From the NCBI GenBank assembly GCA_016185425.1, contig JACPNQ010000034.1, forward strand, positions 1 through 64,000: DNA of 64,000 nt, in the 5' to 3' direction. Below the pieces are notes generated by a model that searched no databases, was not told the origin of the DNA, and saw nothing but the letters and a program-made list of their open reading frames with translations. The translations under genes were made by a program, and so were the position numbers. This DNA is from Acidobacteriota bacterium (lineage in GTDB: Bacteria; Acidobacteriota; Terriglobia; Bryobacterales; Bryobacteraceae). Positions 43,328 through 52,246 of this stretch are shown here, in pieces (the stretch's first letter is position 1; the number at the start of each line of letters is the position of its first letter).

Positions 43328-46264
43328 ATGCGAATCCTGCCCCTCGTCGCTGCTCTTCTAGCTACCCTGCCCGCGGCCGCGCAAGTCGGTAACTTGCAGA
43401 TCAGCGCCAACAGCGTCAATTTCTCTTCGACCGCCGGGAATTCGACGCCCCAGACCCAGGTGGTTGGGGTTTCCTCAACGGGCGCTGCGCTTCCGATCAA
43501 TCTGAGCATACGGTATTTCACGACGACGGAAGGCTGGCTGACGGCGACCCAGGACTCAGCCGTTACGCCGTCGAACGTGACGATTACCGCCAACGCCGCC
43601 ACGCTGGCCGCCGGTAATTATACCGGGCAGGTGGTGATTGTGGCGAGCGCCACACAATCTGCCTTGGTTACGGTGAACTTCGCGGTCAGTTCCACCGGGT
43701 CCGGAAGTGGTGTTCTTACGGCCAGCCCGTCGTCGGTAACTCTCACTTCGAACACGGGCTTGATCGCGCAGGCGGCGGTCAACATCAGCAGCTCCGGTTC
43801 GGTGCCGTTCCAGATCTTCACAAATACGACATCCGGCGGCAACTGGCTTAGCGTGAACACCATTACGGGTACTTCGCCAACTTCGTTCACCATCACCGCG
43901 AACCCGACCGGCCTGCTGTCCGGCACTTATTCGGGGACGGTGAGCGTCGCGCCGACCAATGGCTCACCCGGTGTCGCGATCCCCGTAACATTTAACGTAA
44001 ACACGGGAACCTCTTCCGGGGGTTTCAGCGTTTCTCCGCCGTCAGTCAATTTCCTATACCAGCTCGGGACCGCGACGCCATCCGCGCAGTCGGTTTTCGT
44101 GAATAACGCAAACGGGATCGTCACCTACACAGCTACTGCGTCCGCACCCTGGGTGAAGTTGTCGTCCAACATCAACACGACGCCGTCGTCCACAATTACC
44201 GGTTCCAGCAACGCTAACATGACGATCTATGTCGATCCGGCGCTCCTGACGGCGGGTACTTACAATGCCCAGGCAACCCTGACGGCAACGAGCGGAGCGA
44301 CGCAGACGGTGGCGATTTCGCTGACGGTTGGCACATCGACACTTCTCACGGCGAGTCCCGCTTCGCTTACCTTCGCGTATTCAGCAAGCACGGGCATCCC
44401 GGTGTCCCAACAGTTGACGATTCAATCCACAAGCGGCGACGTGTCTTTCAACGCGAGCGCGAGTTCCACGGGATGGCTGCTGGTGGGGCCACAATTTGGC
44501 TCGACGGGCTCATCGAACGTACTCACGGTTTCCGTGGCGCCAACCGGATTGCCTGGGGGTACTTATTCCGGCGCCATCAACGTCGTGACCTCAACCGCAT
44601 CGATTTCCATTCCGGTCACGCTGACCGTCAACATTTCGGGTACGTCCGCTATCACGGCGACACCGGCCTCGCTTTCCTTCTCCGCGCCGCTGAATGGCTC
44701 GAGCGCCAGCCAAACGTTGCAGCTCACAGCTTTGACCACGAAGAACTTCCTCGCGTCGGCGAGCGCATCGGGCGGCAACTGGCTGCAGGTGACACCGAGT
44801 AGCGGAAGCACCCCCGCGTCGTTAACCGTCAGCATCAGTCCGCAATTCGTGACGACAGCGGGCATCTACAGCGGGCTGGTACAGATCAGCAACCTTACCG
44901 ACGGTACGCAGCTCACGGTTCCGGTGACGATGACAATCAGCGGTACGACGCTTTCGGCATCGCCTTCGGCGCTGACTTATAGTTTGACGGCCGGCTCGCC
45001 GACTCCGGTCTCACAGGTGGTTCAGCTCACCGGGTCGACCAGCACGGTTTATTCCGCGTCGAGCGATAGCGTGTGGCTAAGCGTGTCCCCGAACTCCGGC
45101 ACAACACCCGCGAACCTGACGATTTTTGCCAATGCCGCGGCGCTGACGGCGGGAAATTACACAGGGATTGTGACGATTTCCGCCGGTGGAGCGACGACTT
45201 CCGTTACAGTTTCCGCGACGGTGAGCGGTACGGCGTCGCCGATATTGAGTCCAGCCAACCTGTCGTTCCTATACGCTAGCGGGGCGGCCTTGCCGGCGGC
45301 GCAGACGATCAGTGTGACGAGTACGCTTGGGGCGCTGAACTTTACGACCGGCGTCCGCACGACCTCCGGCAATTCCAGTTGGCTGGTGGCCGTCCCGAGC
45401 GGAATTACAACGCCGGCGACGATTTCGATCTCCGTACAGCCGGCGGGTCTGACACCGGGAACGTATAGCGGTATCGTCACCGTTATCTCCTCTATCACGG
45501 GTGAGAGCCGGAGCGCTGAAGTGACACTAACCGTGACGGGTCCGGTGGCGCCTTCCGTTCGAACGACGGTTCACGGAGCAACACGCGAATTGAGCGCGCT
45601 AACGCCGGGAATGATCGTGAGCGTGATGGGTAATAGCATGGGGCCATCTCCCGGGGTGCGGGGAACGATAGCGGGCTCGGGCGCGTTTGAGACTTTCTAT
45701 GGCGGATACCGCGTGCTGTTCGACGGAATCCCCGCGCCGATTCTCTATATCAGCAGCACACAGATTGACACGATCGTGCCGTATGCCTTGGCGGGGCGCG
45801 CAAACGTGCGTGTGGAGGTGGAGAATTCGGGCGTGAGGTCGAGCCCGCTGAATCTGCTCTTCTCGCCGGACGCGGCGCCCGGTCTGTTCACGTTGGATAG
45901 TACCGGACGTGGACAGGCGGCGGCGTTGAATCAAAACGGCTCGATTAACGGGCCCGGCAACCCAGCTTCGTTAGGGTCAGTCCTGGTTCTTTATGCAACG
46001 GGCGAAGGACCGACGCAGCCGATGGGGCAAGAGGGCCGGATCATCCTGAACGATCTTCGCAAGCCGATACTGCCCGTGTCGGTGAATATTGGCGGCGTGC
46101 CGGTGGAGGTGTTGTATGCGGGCTCGGCTCCAGGGCAGGTGGCGGGGCTGATGCAGGTGAATGTGCGGCTGGGAGACAACGTGCCGCGCGGGAACGCCGT
46201 ACAAGTGGAGTTACGTGCCGGCCCGGCGCCGAGTCCAGTTGGGGTGACGGTGGCGATTCAGTAG
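43328..46264 (+). CDS. Large secreted protein: seven BACON-like repeats plus TIGR03437 C-terminal domain
   Basis: A 978-residue exported protein (signal MRILPLVAALLATLPAAAQ). Seven repeats of about 95 residues each begin with a pattern like LTASPSSVTLT or ITATPASLSFS, contain a central WLSV/WLQVTP segment and end in a VTLTV-type strand; they resemble BACON/Ig-like modules. From about residue 745 a TIGR03437-type domain begins (LTPGMIVSVMGNSMGP, GGYRVLFDGIPAPILYIS, QIDTIVPYALAG, VLYATGEGPT, VEVLYAGSAPGQVAGLMQVN). This C-terminal type is largely confined to Solibacter-like Acidobacteriota. Such proteins are probably cell-surface adhesins or carbohydrate binders. Ser/Thr/Gly-rich composition fits secretion. 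Confidence 0.92.
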   Translation: MRILPLVAALLATLPAAAQVGNLQISANSVNFSSTAGNSTPQTQVVGVSSTGAALPINLSIRYFTTTEGWLTATQDSAVTPSNVTITANAATLAAGNYTGQVVIVASATQSALVTVNFAVSSTGSGSGVLTASPSSVTLTSNTGLIAQAAVNISSSGSVPFQIFTNTTSGGNWLSVNTITGTSPTSFTITANPTGLLSGTYSGTVSVAPTNGSPGVAIPVTFNVNTGTSSGGFSVSPPSVNFLYQLGTATPSAQSVFVNNANGIVTYTATASAPWVKLSSNINTTPSSTITGSSNANMTIYVDPALLTAGTYNAQATLTATSGATQTVAISLTVGTSTLLTASPASLTFAYSASTGIPVSQQLTIQSTSGDVSFNASASSTGWLLVGPQFGSTGSSNVLTVSVAPTGLPGGTYSGAINVVTSTASISIPVTLTVNISGTSAITATPASLSFSAPLNGSSASQTLQLTALTTKNFLASASASGGNWLQVTPSSGSTPASLTVSISPQFVTTAGIYSGLVQISNLTDGTQLTVPVTMTISGTTLSASPSALTYSLTAGSPTPVSQVVQLTGSTSTVYSASSDSVWLSVSPNSGTTPANLTIFANAAALTAGNYTGIVTISAGGATTSVTVSATVSGTASPILSPANLSFLYASGAALPAAQTISVTSTLGALNFTTGVRTTSGNSSWLVAVPSGITTPATISISVQPAGLTPGTYSGIVTVISSITGESRSAEVTLTVTGPVAPSVRTTVHGATRELSALTPGMIVSVMGNSMGPSPGVRGTIAGSGAFETFYGGYRVLFDGIPAPILYISSTQIDTIVPYALAGRANVRVEVENSGVRSSPLNLLFSPDAAPGLFTLDSTGRGQAAALNQNGSINGPGNPASLGSVLVLYATGEGPTQPMGQEGRIILNDLRKPILPVSVNIGGVPVEVLYAGSAPGQVAGLMQVNVRLGDNVPRGNAVQVELRAGPAPSPVGVTVAIQ

Positions 46265-46274
46265 ACGCAGTGGA

Positions 46275-46450
46275 TCAAAGCATTTCCGCCAGGTCCGCTT
46301 CCCGGACGTAGTGCAACTGATCGGGCGAGGCCGTACGGGCGCTCCTTCGAAATACACCGCGGTGGCCTCAAGAACGTTTGCGCGCAGGTCTTCCCACGTA
46401 TCGGCCCGGGTGAAAATCGACTGCCCCGAGGGCGCGCGCAGAATAAGGAC
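46275..46450 (-). pseudogene. Remnant of a HicB-like (UPF0150) antitoxin gene
   Basis: Minus-strand pieces in order are YSARALG, then in a second frame QSIFTRADTWEDLRANVLEA and TAVYFEG, then in a third LHYVREADLAEML ending at TGA 46275. This matches small HicB-like proteins of about 65-70 residues (GGYxARALGxSIFTxADTWEELRxNVxEA...IRLHYVRDEVL). Two frameshifts, near 46425 and 46310, break it. The N-terminal start is missing and no HicA toxin gene is near. It lies directly downstream of the pentapeptide-repeat gene. Confidence 0.62.
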
Positions 46451-46461
46451 AGACCAGTCCG

Positions 46462-47124
46462 CTACATCACCACCAACCCCAGCAGCCGCGCCAGCTCCAT
46501 CGCCTGCGCGGGGCTGACGATGGCTCCGCGCACGTCTTCCGCGTTCACGATGAGGCCGTCGATATCGGCACCGCGCAGGCAGGTGTTCCACAACCGGGAG
46601 CCGGTGAAATCCGCATGGATCAGGCTCACCTGATCGAACGAGGATTCCTCTAAATTGCAGCCCCGAAAATCCGCCTCAGCGAAGGCGCCGCCGTTGCATT
46701 CGCTGACCCGAAGGCGTGCATCGGTGAACTGCGCATACCGTGCTTCGCAGTTTTCGAGCAGCACGTTCTGCCATTCGGCCTCAATGGCCTTCAGGCCCGT
46801 GAGGCGGCAGTCGATGAACTCGACGCGGTGGGCCTGGCTGCCGCGGAGGGACGCGTTCGAAAAGTCGCAATTGACGAAGCGCACGTCACGGAAGCGCGCC
46901 GATGCAATCTCGCTGCCGGCGAACGACACTCCTTCCAATACGGCGAACACTGCCTGCAGCGAATGGATTTTCCGGCCGCTCGCATCGAAGTTGGCGATTC
47001 GGATTTCTTCGAGGAGTTCTCCTGCGAGGAGCTGGTCTCCGCGCACCTCGCGCAGGTGTTCGATTTCCGGCAGATCCGGTTTTTCCCGGACGCGCATGGG
47101 CTTCTTTCGCTGCCTGTCAACCAA
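46462..47124 (-). CDS. Pentapeptide-repeat protein
   Basis: A 220-residue protein with about 25 pentapeptide units forming a right-handed quadrilateral beta-helix. Typical runs are ASARFRDVRFVNCDFSNASL, ADFRGCNLEESSFDQVSLIH and ADFTGSRLWNTCLRGADIDG. The N-terminus is charged and non-repetitive. The start is probably TTG 47124, since GGGAGGAG sits about 6 bases upstream; ATG 47097 is an in-frame alternative without such a site. Some members mimic DNA and protect gyrase from quinolones; others have no known role, and this one cannot be assigned. Confidence 0.85.
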   Translation of the reverse strand: MVDRQRKKPMRVREKPDLPEIEHLREVRGDQLLAGELLEEIRIANFDASGRKIHSLQAVFAVLEGVSFAGSEIASARFRDVRFVNCDFSNASLRGSQAHRVEFIDCRLTGLKAIEAEWQNVLLENCEARYAQFTDARLRVSECNGGAFAEADFRGCNLEESSFDQVSLIHADFTGSRLWNTCLRGADIDGLIVNAEDVRGAIVSPAQAMELARLLGLVVM

Positions 47125-47150
47125 CGAGACTCCTCCCTAAACATCGAAAA

Positions 47151-47178
47151 GCCCGGTGGCCCTTTCGGGCAACCGGGC
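47151..47178 (-). terminator. Rho-independent terminator after DUF465 gene
   Basis: GCCCGGT and ACCGGGC arms with an inner GCCC-TTTC-GGGC stem form a strong hairpin. On the minus strand it is followed by TTTTCG. It lies between the DUF465 stop and the pentapeptide gene start, so it may also attenuate read-through into that gene. Confidence 0.8.
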
Positions 47179-47211
47179 TCTTACAGTCATTGACTGTAGC
47201 GCACCTGCGCG

Positions 47212-47448
47212 CTAGGAAACCAGGGCACTGGCGTGCCGATGCAAGAGATCAGACATCTGATCTTTCAGGTGCAGTTTGAGTTTTTTCAACCGTACCTCTT
47301 CCATCTGCTCGTCATCGCTCAGGTGGGCCATCGCCTCGAGTTGTTCCAGCCGGCGGTCATAGTCGCTATGCCGCTGCGCCAGTTCACGGTACTCGTCGCT
47401 AGACGCCATCAGGTGCGCCTTCAATTCTTCTTGCGTGTTTAGCTCCAT
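47212..47448 (-). CDS. DUF465/YdcH family small protein
   Basis: A 78-residue highly charged, all-helical protein. The family pattern is EYRELAQRHSDYDRRLEQLEAM...LKKLKLHLKDQMSDLL, i.e. a helical hairpin with coiled-coil character. Function is unknown despite wide distribution. An AAAGGAGA ribosome site precedes ATG 47448. A strong terminator follows, so the gene is probably monocistronic. Confidence 0.9.
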   Translation of the reverse strand: MELNTQEELKAHLMASSDEYRELAQRHSDYDRRLEQLEAMAHLSDDEQMEEVRLKKLKLHLKDQMSDLLHRHASALVS

Positions 47449-47543
47449 CGGGTTGTATCTCCTTTGGCAGGCTGCCGACGCCTAGGCCTTAAAAGGCTTG
47501 GTGGGGTAGTCTGGGTCATCTGTCCGTAGTGGACATCCCGAAA

Positions 47544-47945
47544 CTACCACTTTTGCAGCTCCATGACAATCCCATCTTCGGGCGGGGAATGGTAGTACCC
47601 GCGGCGGCGTCCGATGACTGTAAATCCGGCATTCTCATACAGGTTGCGGGCGGCGACGTTCGACTCGCGAACCTCAATAAATATGAGGCCCTGGGGCAAC
47701 ACGGCCAGCAATTCGCGAGCGATTCCGCGCCGCCGGAAGCGGCTATCGATTGCCAGATTCAGTAGCTCCCATTCGCCGCCGCCCAGACCGCGCCAGACGG
47801 CGAATCCAACGACGCTTCCGCCATCCTCCGCAACCCACAGAGTATGGTCTATGTACTCAGTCACGGGCCACTGGGCGGCTTCCGGGCACGCGGCCTGGAT
47901 GGCTTCAACGACTGGCAAGTCGGCAGCCGTGCCAGGACGAATCAT
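47544..47945 (-). CDS. rimI: Ribosomal protein N-acetyltransferase RimI-like (GNAT)
   Basis: A 133-residue GNAT acetyltransferase. Acetyl-CoA loop RFRRRGIARELL (R-x-x-G-x-G/A) is preceded by GGEWELLNLAID, and the RimI C-terminal motif ARNLYENAGFTVIGRRRGYY is followed by SPPEDGIVMEL. RimI acetylates the N-terminus of ribosomal protein S18, though relatives act on other N-termini. I chose ATG 47945 because TGGAGG lies about 6 bases upstream and ATG overlaps the stop of the preceding glycosyltransferase (ATGA); GTG 47957 is the longer alternative. It ends a four-gene operon starting at 52212. Confidence 0.87.
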   Translation of the reverse strand: MIRPGTAADLPVVEAIQAACPEAAQWPVTEYIDHTLWVAEDGGSVVGFAVWRGLGGGEWELLNLAIDSRFRRRGIARELLAVLPQGLIFIEVRESNVAARNLYENAGFTVIGRRRGYYHSPPEDGIVMELQKW

Positions 47946-49552
47946 AGCGACCTCCACATCTCCGCTTGTACCCGGCCGATCGCGGTCCAGTCAAACTCCG
48001 TTTCGGCCAGTTTGCGAGCTTCGACGGCTAGTTTGCGGCGAAGCTCCGGGTCTCTCAGCAGGGCGATAACTCCTTCGGCGAATGCGGTAGCGCCGTCGGC
48101 GATCCAGGCCGACTCGCCGTGGCGCAGTCCGAGGCCGGCACAACCGCTGGTCGTCGAGACGACCGCGCGTTCCATAGCCATTGCTTCCAGAACCTTTAAG
48201 TTCGTGCCGGCGCTAACGAGAGTTGGGGAAAGCACAATGTTCGACGAGCGATAGAGCGGCACCACGTCGGCGACGAAGCCATGGACAGTCAACGCATCGC
48301 CGGTGGACGGCGCATCCGGCCAATAGCGCTCATGATCCGGTCCGGCAACCACCTCGAAAGCCGCCTCCGGCACGGCGCGCCGAATGATTGGCCAGACCTC
48401 CTCGTAAAAGAATCGAAACGCGGTGACGTTGGGGAAGTGGCGAAACGAACCGATGAAGAGCAGCCGGAATTCGGGTAGCTCGGGCGCGGGAAGAAAGCGC
48501 TGGAGATCGACGCCGTTCGGGAGAACGGTCGCATTGCCCGCACCCAGTAACGTACGATCCTTCTCCGCCATGACGACCACTCGCCGCATCCGGCGGACCG
48601 CCGCCATCTCAAATCGCCGCCAGCGCCACCAGTCCCACCAAGCCGAGAGCCCGCCGTGCGCGGCGCGCACCTGGCCGTAGAGATCGAAGGTGACATCGTG
48701 TTCCACCAGCACGTCGCCCGTGTACGGTGCGAGCTGCGTGTATTCGGCCTGAACCAGTGCGAAGCTGAACTGCTCGCGGCCTGAGCGGATGGCCGCGGTG
48801 AGCGCTGTCGAACGGAATTCGCACACTTCGGGTGGTTGGAGCGAAGACCAGCGCGGTTCGCGATAGCGGGGCATTTCGAAAAGAACGGCCTGGTGGACGA
48901 ATTCTAGCACCGGGCCGGGAGCCGTTTCGACGCCGGCTTCGGCGAAGCAGTAAAGGAAGACGTCGAAATCGCGCGCCGCTTCGCGCAGCATGGAATAGAT
49001 ACGCACCGCGCCGCCGTGACCGAGCGGCCAGGGATAGTAGGGTGAGACGACGGCAACGCGCGGTTTGCCCGTGAGTGCGAGGCCTTGGAGGGTGATCGAC
49101 GCACGGCTTTCGCGAGAACGTTCGCGCGCCCAAGGCCACCAGGCGGGCCGCAGCCAGATGCGGTCCAGAGGCACGCCACGCCAGAAGAGCCAGGATGCGA
49201 TGGCGGTCGCGAGCCGCAGGTGGTGACGCTCGCCGCGCGTGTTAAACGCCAGCAGGCGGCGGGGTGCGGTGAGTAGCGCCATTGCAATCAGCGGATGCCG
49301 GCCCAGAAGGAACGGCGCCAAACCCACGCGTTTTCGCCCGAGTTGGCGGCGCAGATCGGCGCGGCTGGTAATCGTGATGCAGGGGAGTCCGCCGATAGGC
49401 TGCCGCCAGCACACGACGAGGTGTTCGCGCGACGGCTCCAGTTGGCAAATCTCTTCGTACATCGCACGGACGCGGCTCTCCGGTCCGGACGCGAAATGGA
49501 GAACGATCGCCTGTGCATCCTTTCCCAACAAGCGCCAGAGCCATTCCCGCAT
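47942..49552 (-). CDS. Glycosyltransferase family 4 protein with N-terminal extension
   Basis: A 536-residue protein. The GT-B fold begins at about 163 (PRVAVVSPYYPWPLGHGGAVRI). The C-terminal donor domain includes ATVLPNGVDLQRF, LLFIGSFRHFPNV, VHGFVADVVPLYRSSNIVLSPTLVSAG-type and KVLEAMAMERAVVSTTSGCAGL, with the E-x7-E-like region of GT4 enzymes. It would transfer a sugar from a nucleotide-sugar to a lipid or polysaccharide on the cytoplasmic face. The first ~160 residues (REWLWRLLGKDAQAIVLHFA, QLGRKRVGLAPFLLG) are not typical of GT4 and have no assigned role. It abuts the MFS gene with no gap. Confidence 0.88.
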   Translation of the reverse strand: MREWLWRLLGKDAQAIVLHFASGPESRVRAMYEEICQLEPSREHLVVCWRQPIGGLPCITITSRADLRRQLGRKRVGLAPFLLGRHPLIAMALLTAPRRLLAFNTRGERHHLRLATAIASWLFWRGVPLDRIWLRPAWWPWARERSRESRASITLQGLALTGKPRVAVVSPYYPWPLGHGGAVRIYSMLREAARDFDVFLYCFAEAGVETAPGPVLEFVHQAVLFEMPRYREPRWSSLQPPEVCEFRSTALTAAIRSGREQFSFALVQAEYTQLAPYTGDVLVEHDVTFDLYGQVRAAHGGLSAWWDWWRWRRFEMAAVRRMRRVVVMAEKDRTLLGAGNATVLPNGVDLQRFLPAPELPEFRLLFIGSFRHFPNVTAFRFFYEEVWPIIRRAVPEAAFEVVAGPDHERYWPDAPSTGDALTVHGFVADVVPLYRSSNIVLSPTLVSAGTNLKVLEAMAMERAVVSTTSGCAGLGLRHGESAWIADGATAFAEGVIALLRDPELRRKLAVEARKLAETEFDWTAIGRVQAEMWRSL

Positions 49553-50731
49553 CTATTGCTCCCGGGTGAGGTACAACAGCAGCGTTCCGGCAAGCGGAAG
49601 CAGCGCCATGCCGAGGCACACGGGGGCGAAGCCGTGGTGGTCGACGATGAAGCCGATGGCTGGAGAGATCAGCGTCTGCATTAACCCATAGGCGCCCGTG
49701 AGCGATGCGGAGGCAAACGCCGCGCGCTCCAATCCAAACAGATCGAGCGGCAGAGAATAGAGATTCACGCTCATCATCGCTGTGCAGGAGTAGCTGATGC
49801 CGATGCAGAGCGCCGCGAGGATTGGATTACCGGAGAACGGCACGAGCGCCGTCGCCGCGGCGACGGCGAGGCCGCCATAGAGGATTGCGCGCCGCCGGAC
49901 ATCGGCAACCTCACCGCGCAGCTTCATCGATATTGTCCCGCCGAAAATGCCGCCAAGCGCGCCAATCAGCGGTGGAATCCAAGCGAGTGTGCGGTTGACA
50001 ATGCTCGCTTCCATACCCCACGCCTTCACCAGGTACGGTGTTGTCCAGTTCGACCAAAGACTGTAGACAGACATAATGAGCATGGCGGCGACGATCAATC
50101 CCCAATACGTCAGCGAGCGGAAAAGTTCGCCGAGCGCGAATCGCCGGCGTGCGGGATCGAGCGCTTGCCGCGGCGCGGATTTGGCCACCAGCAGCCATAA
50201 AGGAACCCACAGCAAACCGAGCGAGCCTGCAAAAAGGAATGCGGCGCGCCAGCCGAGCCTGGGTTCGATGAAACCGGCCAATAGCGGCGCCGCGATCATT
50301 CCCAAAGAGAGGCCAGCCTGGCTGAGCCCCTGGCCGAGTGCTCGTTCCTTCGGTTCCAGATAGGTCGACATGGCTTTGCCGGCCGCGGGGACGCCGCCGC
50401 CCTGCGCCGCGCCCAGCAGGAATCGCGAAGCGATGAGACCCCACAGCTCGCGCGCCCAGCCGGTCCATACCGTCGCGGCGGACCAGACGCCCACCGCCAG
50501 CGTCACGCCCGCGTTCAGGCCGATGCGATCAATCACCAACCCCATCAGGGGCGCGGCGATCGCGTATACCAGCGAGAAGTAGGAGACGACACGGCCGTAG
50601 TCCTCGTTGCTCCACGCGAACTCGCCGCGGATCACCGGCGCAAGCGCGGCCAGCAACTGCCGGTCCAGGTAATTCAGCGACGAGGATAAAACGAAGATTC
50701 CGACAGCAATCCACCGTCCGGGAATCTTCAT
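49553..50731 (-). CDS. MFS transporter
   Basis: A 392-residue protein with about 12 membrane helices. The ACS/phthalate-type motifs are SSLNYLDRQLLAALAP in helix 1, GLVIDRIGLN between helices 2 and 3, and RFLLGAAQGGGVPAAGKAMSTYL-type sequence in helix 4. Members import organic acids such as sugar acids. No substrate can be fixed here. It overlaps the upstream secreted protein by four bases and abuts the glycosyltransferase gene, so it belongs to the 52212-47544 operon. Confidence 0.9.
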   Translation of the reverse strand: MKIPGRWIAVGIFVLSSSLNYLDRQLLAALAPVIRGEFAWSNEDYGRVVSYFSLVYAIAAPLMGLVIDRIGLNAGVTLAVGVWSAATVWTGWARELWGLIASRFLLGAAQGGGVPAAGKAMSTYLEPKERALGQGLSQAGLSLGMIAAPLLAGFIEPRLGWRAAFLFAGSLGLLWVPLWLLVAKSAPRQALDPARRRFALGELFRSLTYWGLIVAAMLIMSVYSLWSNWTTPYLVKAWGMEASIVNRTLAWIPPLIGALGGIFGGTISMKLRGEVADVRRRAILYGGLAVAAATALVPFSGNPILAALCIGISYSCTAMMSVNLYSLPLDLFGLERAAFASASLTGAYGLMQTLISPAIGFIVDHHGFAPVCLGMALLPLAGTLLLYLTREQ

Positions 50732-52212
50732 TGCTCGCCCGCGAACGTCACTGTGGAGACTTCCTTTGTTGCCTTTTGATACTCAACGGCAACCGTGCGC
50801 GGCGCTTTCTGTAAGCCACAGCCGAGATCGGCTGTGCCATTGCCGGTGACGATGATCTTACCAACGTCCTGCACTTGGAGCGTTGTGGCCGTTTTCAGAT
50901 CGGCGCCGATGGCGAGGCGCATTTTGTTGCCGGGCAGGCAATCGACACGCAGCAGTTTCCCACGGACGCTGGCGTCCGGTTTCGGGCCGTCCCACCATTC
51001 GACAGGCTTGCCGGAGGAGCCCTTCGCCGCGCCTGCGTTTGCCTTCGCTTCCGCTTCCCGGATGCGCGTGATCGCTTCGTTCTTCAGGCGCTGTAGCTCG
51101 AGCGCCTCGGCCTCCTGCGCTCTGCGGCGCTCGTCGGCTTCGGCGTCTACACGCCTGCGGTCCGCCGCGAGCCGTTCCTCGCGTAGTTTGGTCCGTTCGG
51201 CGGGAGTGGCCGCGGCGCGCTCGGCGCCGAACCACATTTTGGCGGCTTCGGTAAGCAGTTCGGCGCGCTCAAACGCCTGCGCGGCGAGCAGCCACAGGCG
51301 GACTTCGCGAGGGGAAAGTTCGGCGGCCTTCCGGTATCGCTGGGCTTTGTCGGAAGCTTTCTCCTCGTGGTTTGCCAGCATTTCATGCGGCAAGCTCCAA
51401 CGTGGATTCATACGCCACGCCTTTTCGAGCGATTCCACGGTGTCCAGCGCGGCCAGGGCACGGGCGCCGGTGGGCTGGGATGTGCCTGCAAGGTCGGCCT
51501 GCAGAAGCTTCACTTCTTCCGAATCAAGATCTTCGCCGCGGATGCGGCGCGGGTCGACAGGTTTGCCGCTGAGCGCGATGGTGTTGTACGCGCCCTTGGC
51601 CAGATAGGCGGCGGCTTCTTTGTCGAAGTCCTTTTGCAGCATTCCGACGGTGTTGCGCCAGGCAGCGTCGCCTTCCACGCCCTTGGCGAAGTTGGAGAGG
51701 AGGACTTTGGCGGTACCGCTGAAGCGCGGGTCGGTGAGCAATAGTTGCATGCGCGACCACTCGAGGTCCCTCTCTTTCGGCGGCGCGCCGAGCGTCACGC
51801 GTGGGCCGTGGACCTCAAGCGTCGAGAAAGCCTTTGCCACGCCGCGTTCAATGGCGGGGTCCATCGTGGGGGTGTTTTCCTTCAGGAGGAGCAGCGTTAA
51901 CTGTTCCATCACCGGCTCTGGTATCGGGCCGGCGGGAAGTGTAAGTAAGTAGAACTCACGCGCGAGGCGGACGGAGCCGATTTCCGCGTTGTTCTTCCGC
52001 TGCACTATGTTAAGCGGCCAGACGAGTGTCAGCTCTTTGCCGAACTTTTCCGACAGAGTGTGGCGCAACTGCACGAGCGACACCAGCGCTTCCTGCGCTT
52101 CCTTCTCGCCGGCGTTTGTGTAGATGGTGAATGGCGCGCTCCTGAAGGCGGTCCATTTCTCGGCCGCCAGGATTGCCGGGAGCAGGGCCAAGAGCGTTGG
52201 AAATCGCTTCAC
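50728..52212 (-). CDS. Hypothetical secreted protein with helical-repeat region
   Basis: A 494-residue exported protein (signal MKRFPTLLALLPAILAA). The N-terminal part (SAPFTIYTNAGEKEAQEAL, LRHTLSEKFGKEL) resembles the start of DUF1570-like peptidase-fold proteins. The middle is helical with TPR-like segments (LAALDTVESLEKAWRMNPRW, SDKAQRYRKAAELSPREVRLW). A long Arg/Glu/Ala-rich helix (about 345-400) and a small beta domain follow. No catalytic motif is evident. It heads the operon with MFS, GT4 and rimI genes. Homologues seem limited to Acidobacteriota, as far as I can judge from the sequence. Confidence 0.75.
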   Translation of the reverse strand: MKRFPTLLALLPAILAAEKWTAFRSAPFTIYTNAGEKEAQEALVSLVQLRHTLSEKFGKELTLVWPLNIVQRKNNAEIGSVRLAREFYLLTLPAGPIPEPVMEQLTLLLLKENTPTMDPAIERGVAKAFSTLEVHGPRVTLGAPPKERDLEWSRMQLLLTDPRFSGTAKVLLSNFAKGVEGDAAWRNTVGMLQKDFDKEAAAYLAKGAYNTIALSGKPVDPRRIRGEDLDSEEVKLLQADLAGTSQPTGARALAALDTVESLEKAWRMNPRWSLPHEMLANHEEKASDKAQRYRKAAELSPREVRLWLLAAQAFERAELLTEAAKMWFGAERAAATPAERTKLREERLAADRRRVDAEADERRRAQEAEALELQRLKNEAITRIREAEAKANAGAAKGSSGKPVEWWDGPKPDASVRGKLLRVDCLPGNKMRLAIGADLKTATTLQVQDVGKIIVTGNGTADLGCGLQKAPRTVAVEYQKATKEVSTVTFAGEQ

Positions 52213-52231
52213 AGCAAATAGGATATCCCGC

Positions 52232-52237
52232 TACAAT
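52232..52237 (+). promoter_or_regulatory. -10 element for DUF1569 gene
   Basis: TACAAT ends 9 bases before ATG 52247. The only C-rich sequence between them has no Shine-Dalgarno match, so the transcript is probably near-leaderless. Confidence 0.5.
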
Positions 52238-52246
52238 ACCTCCCAA

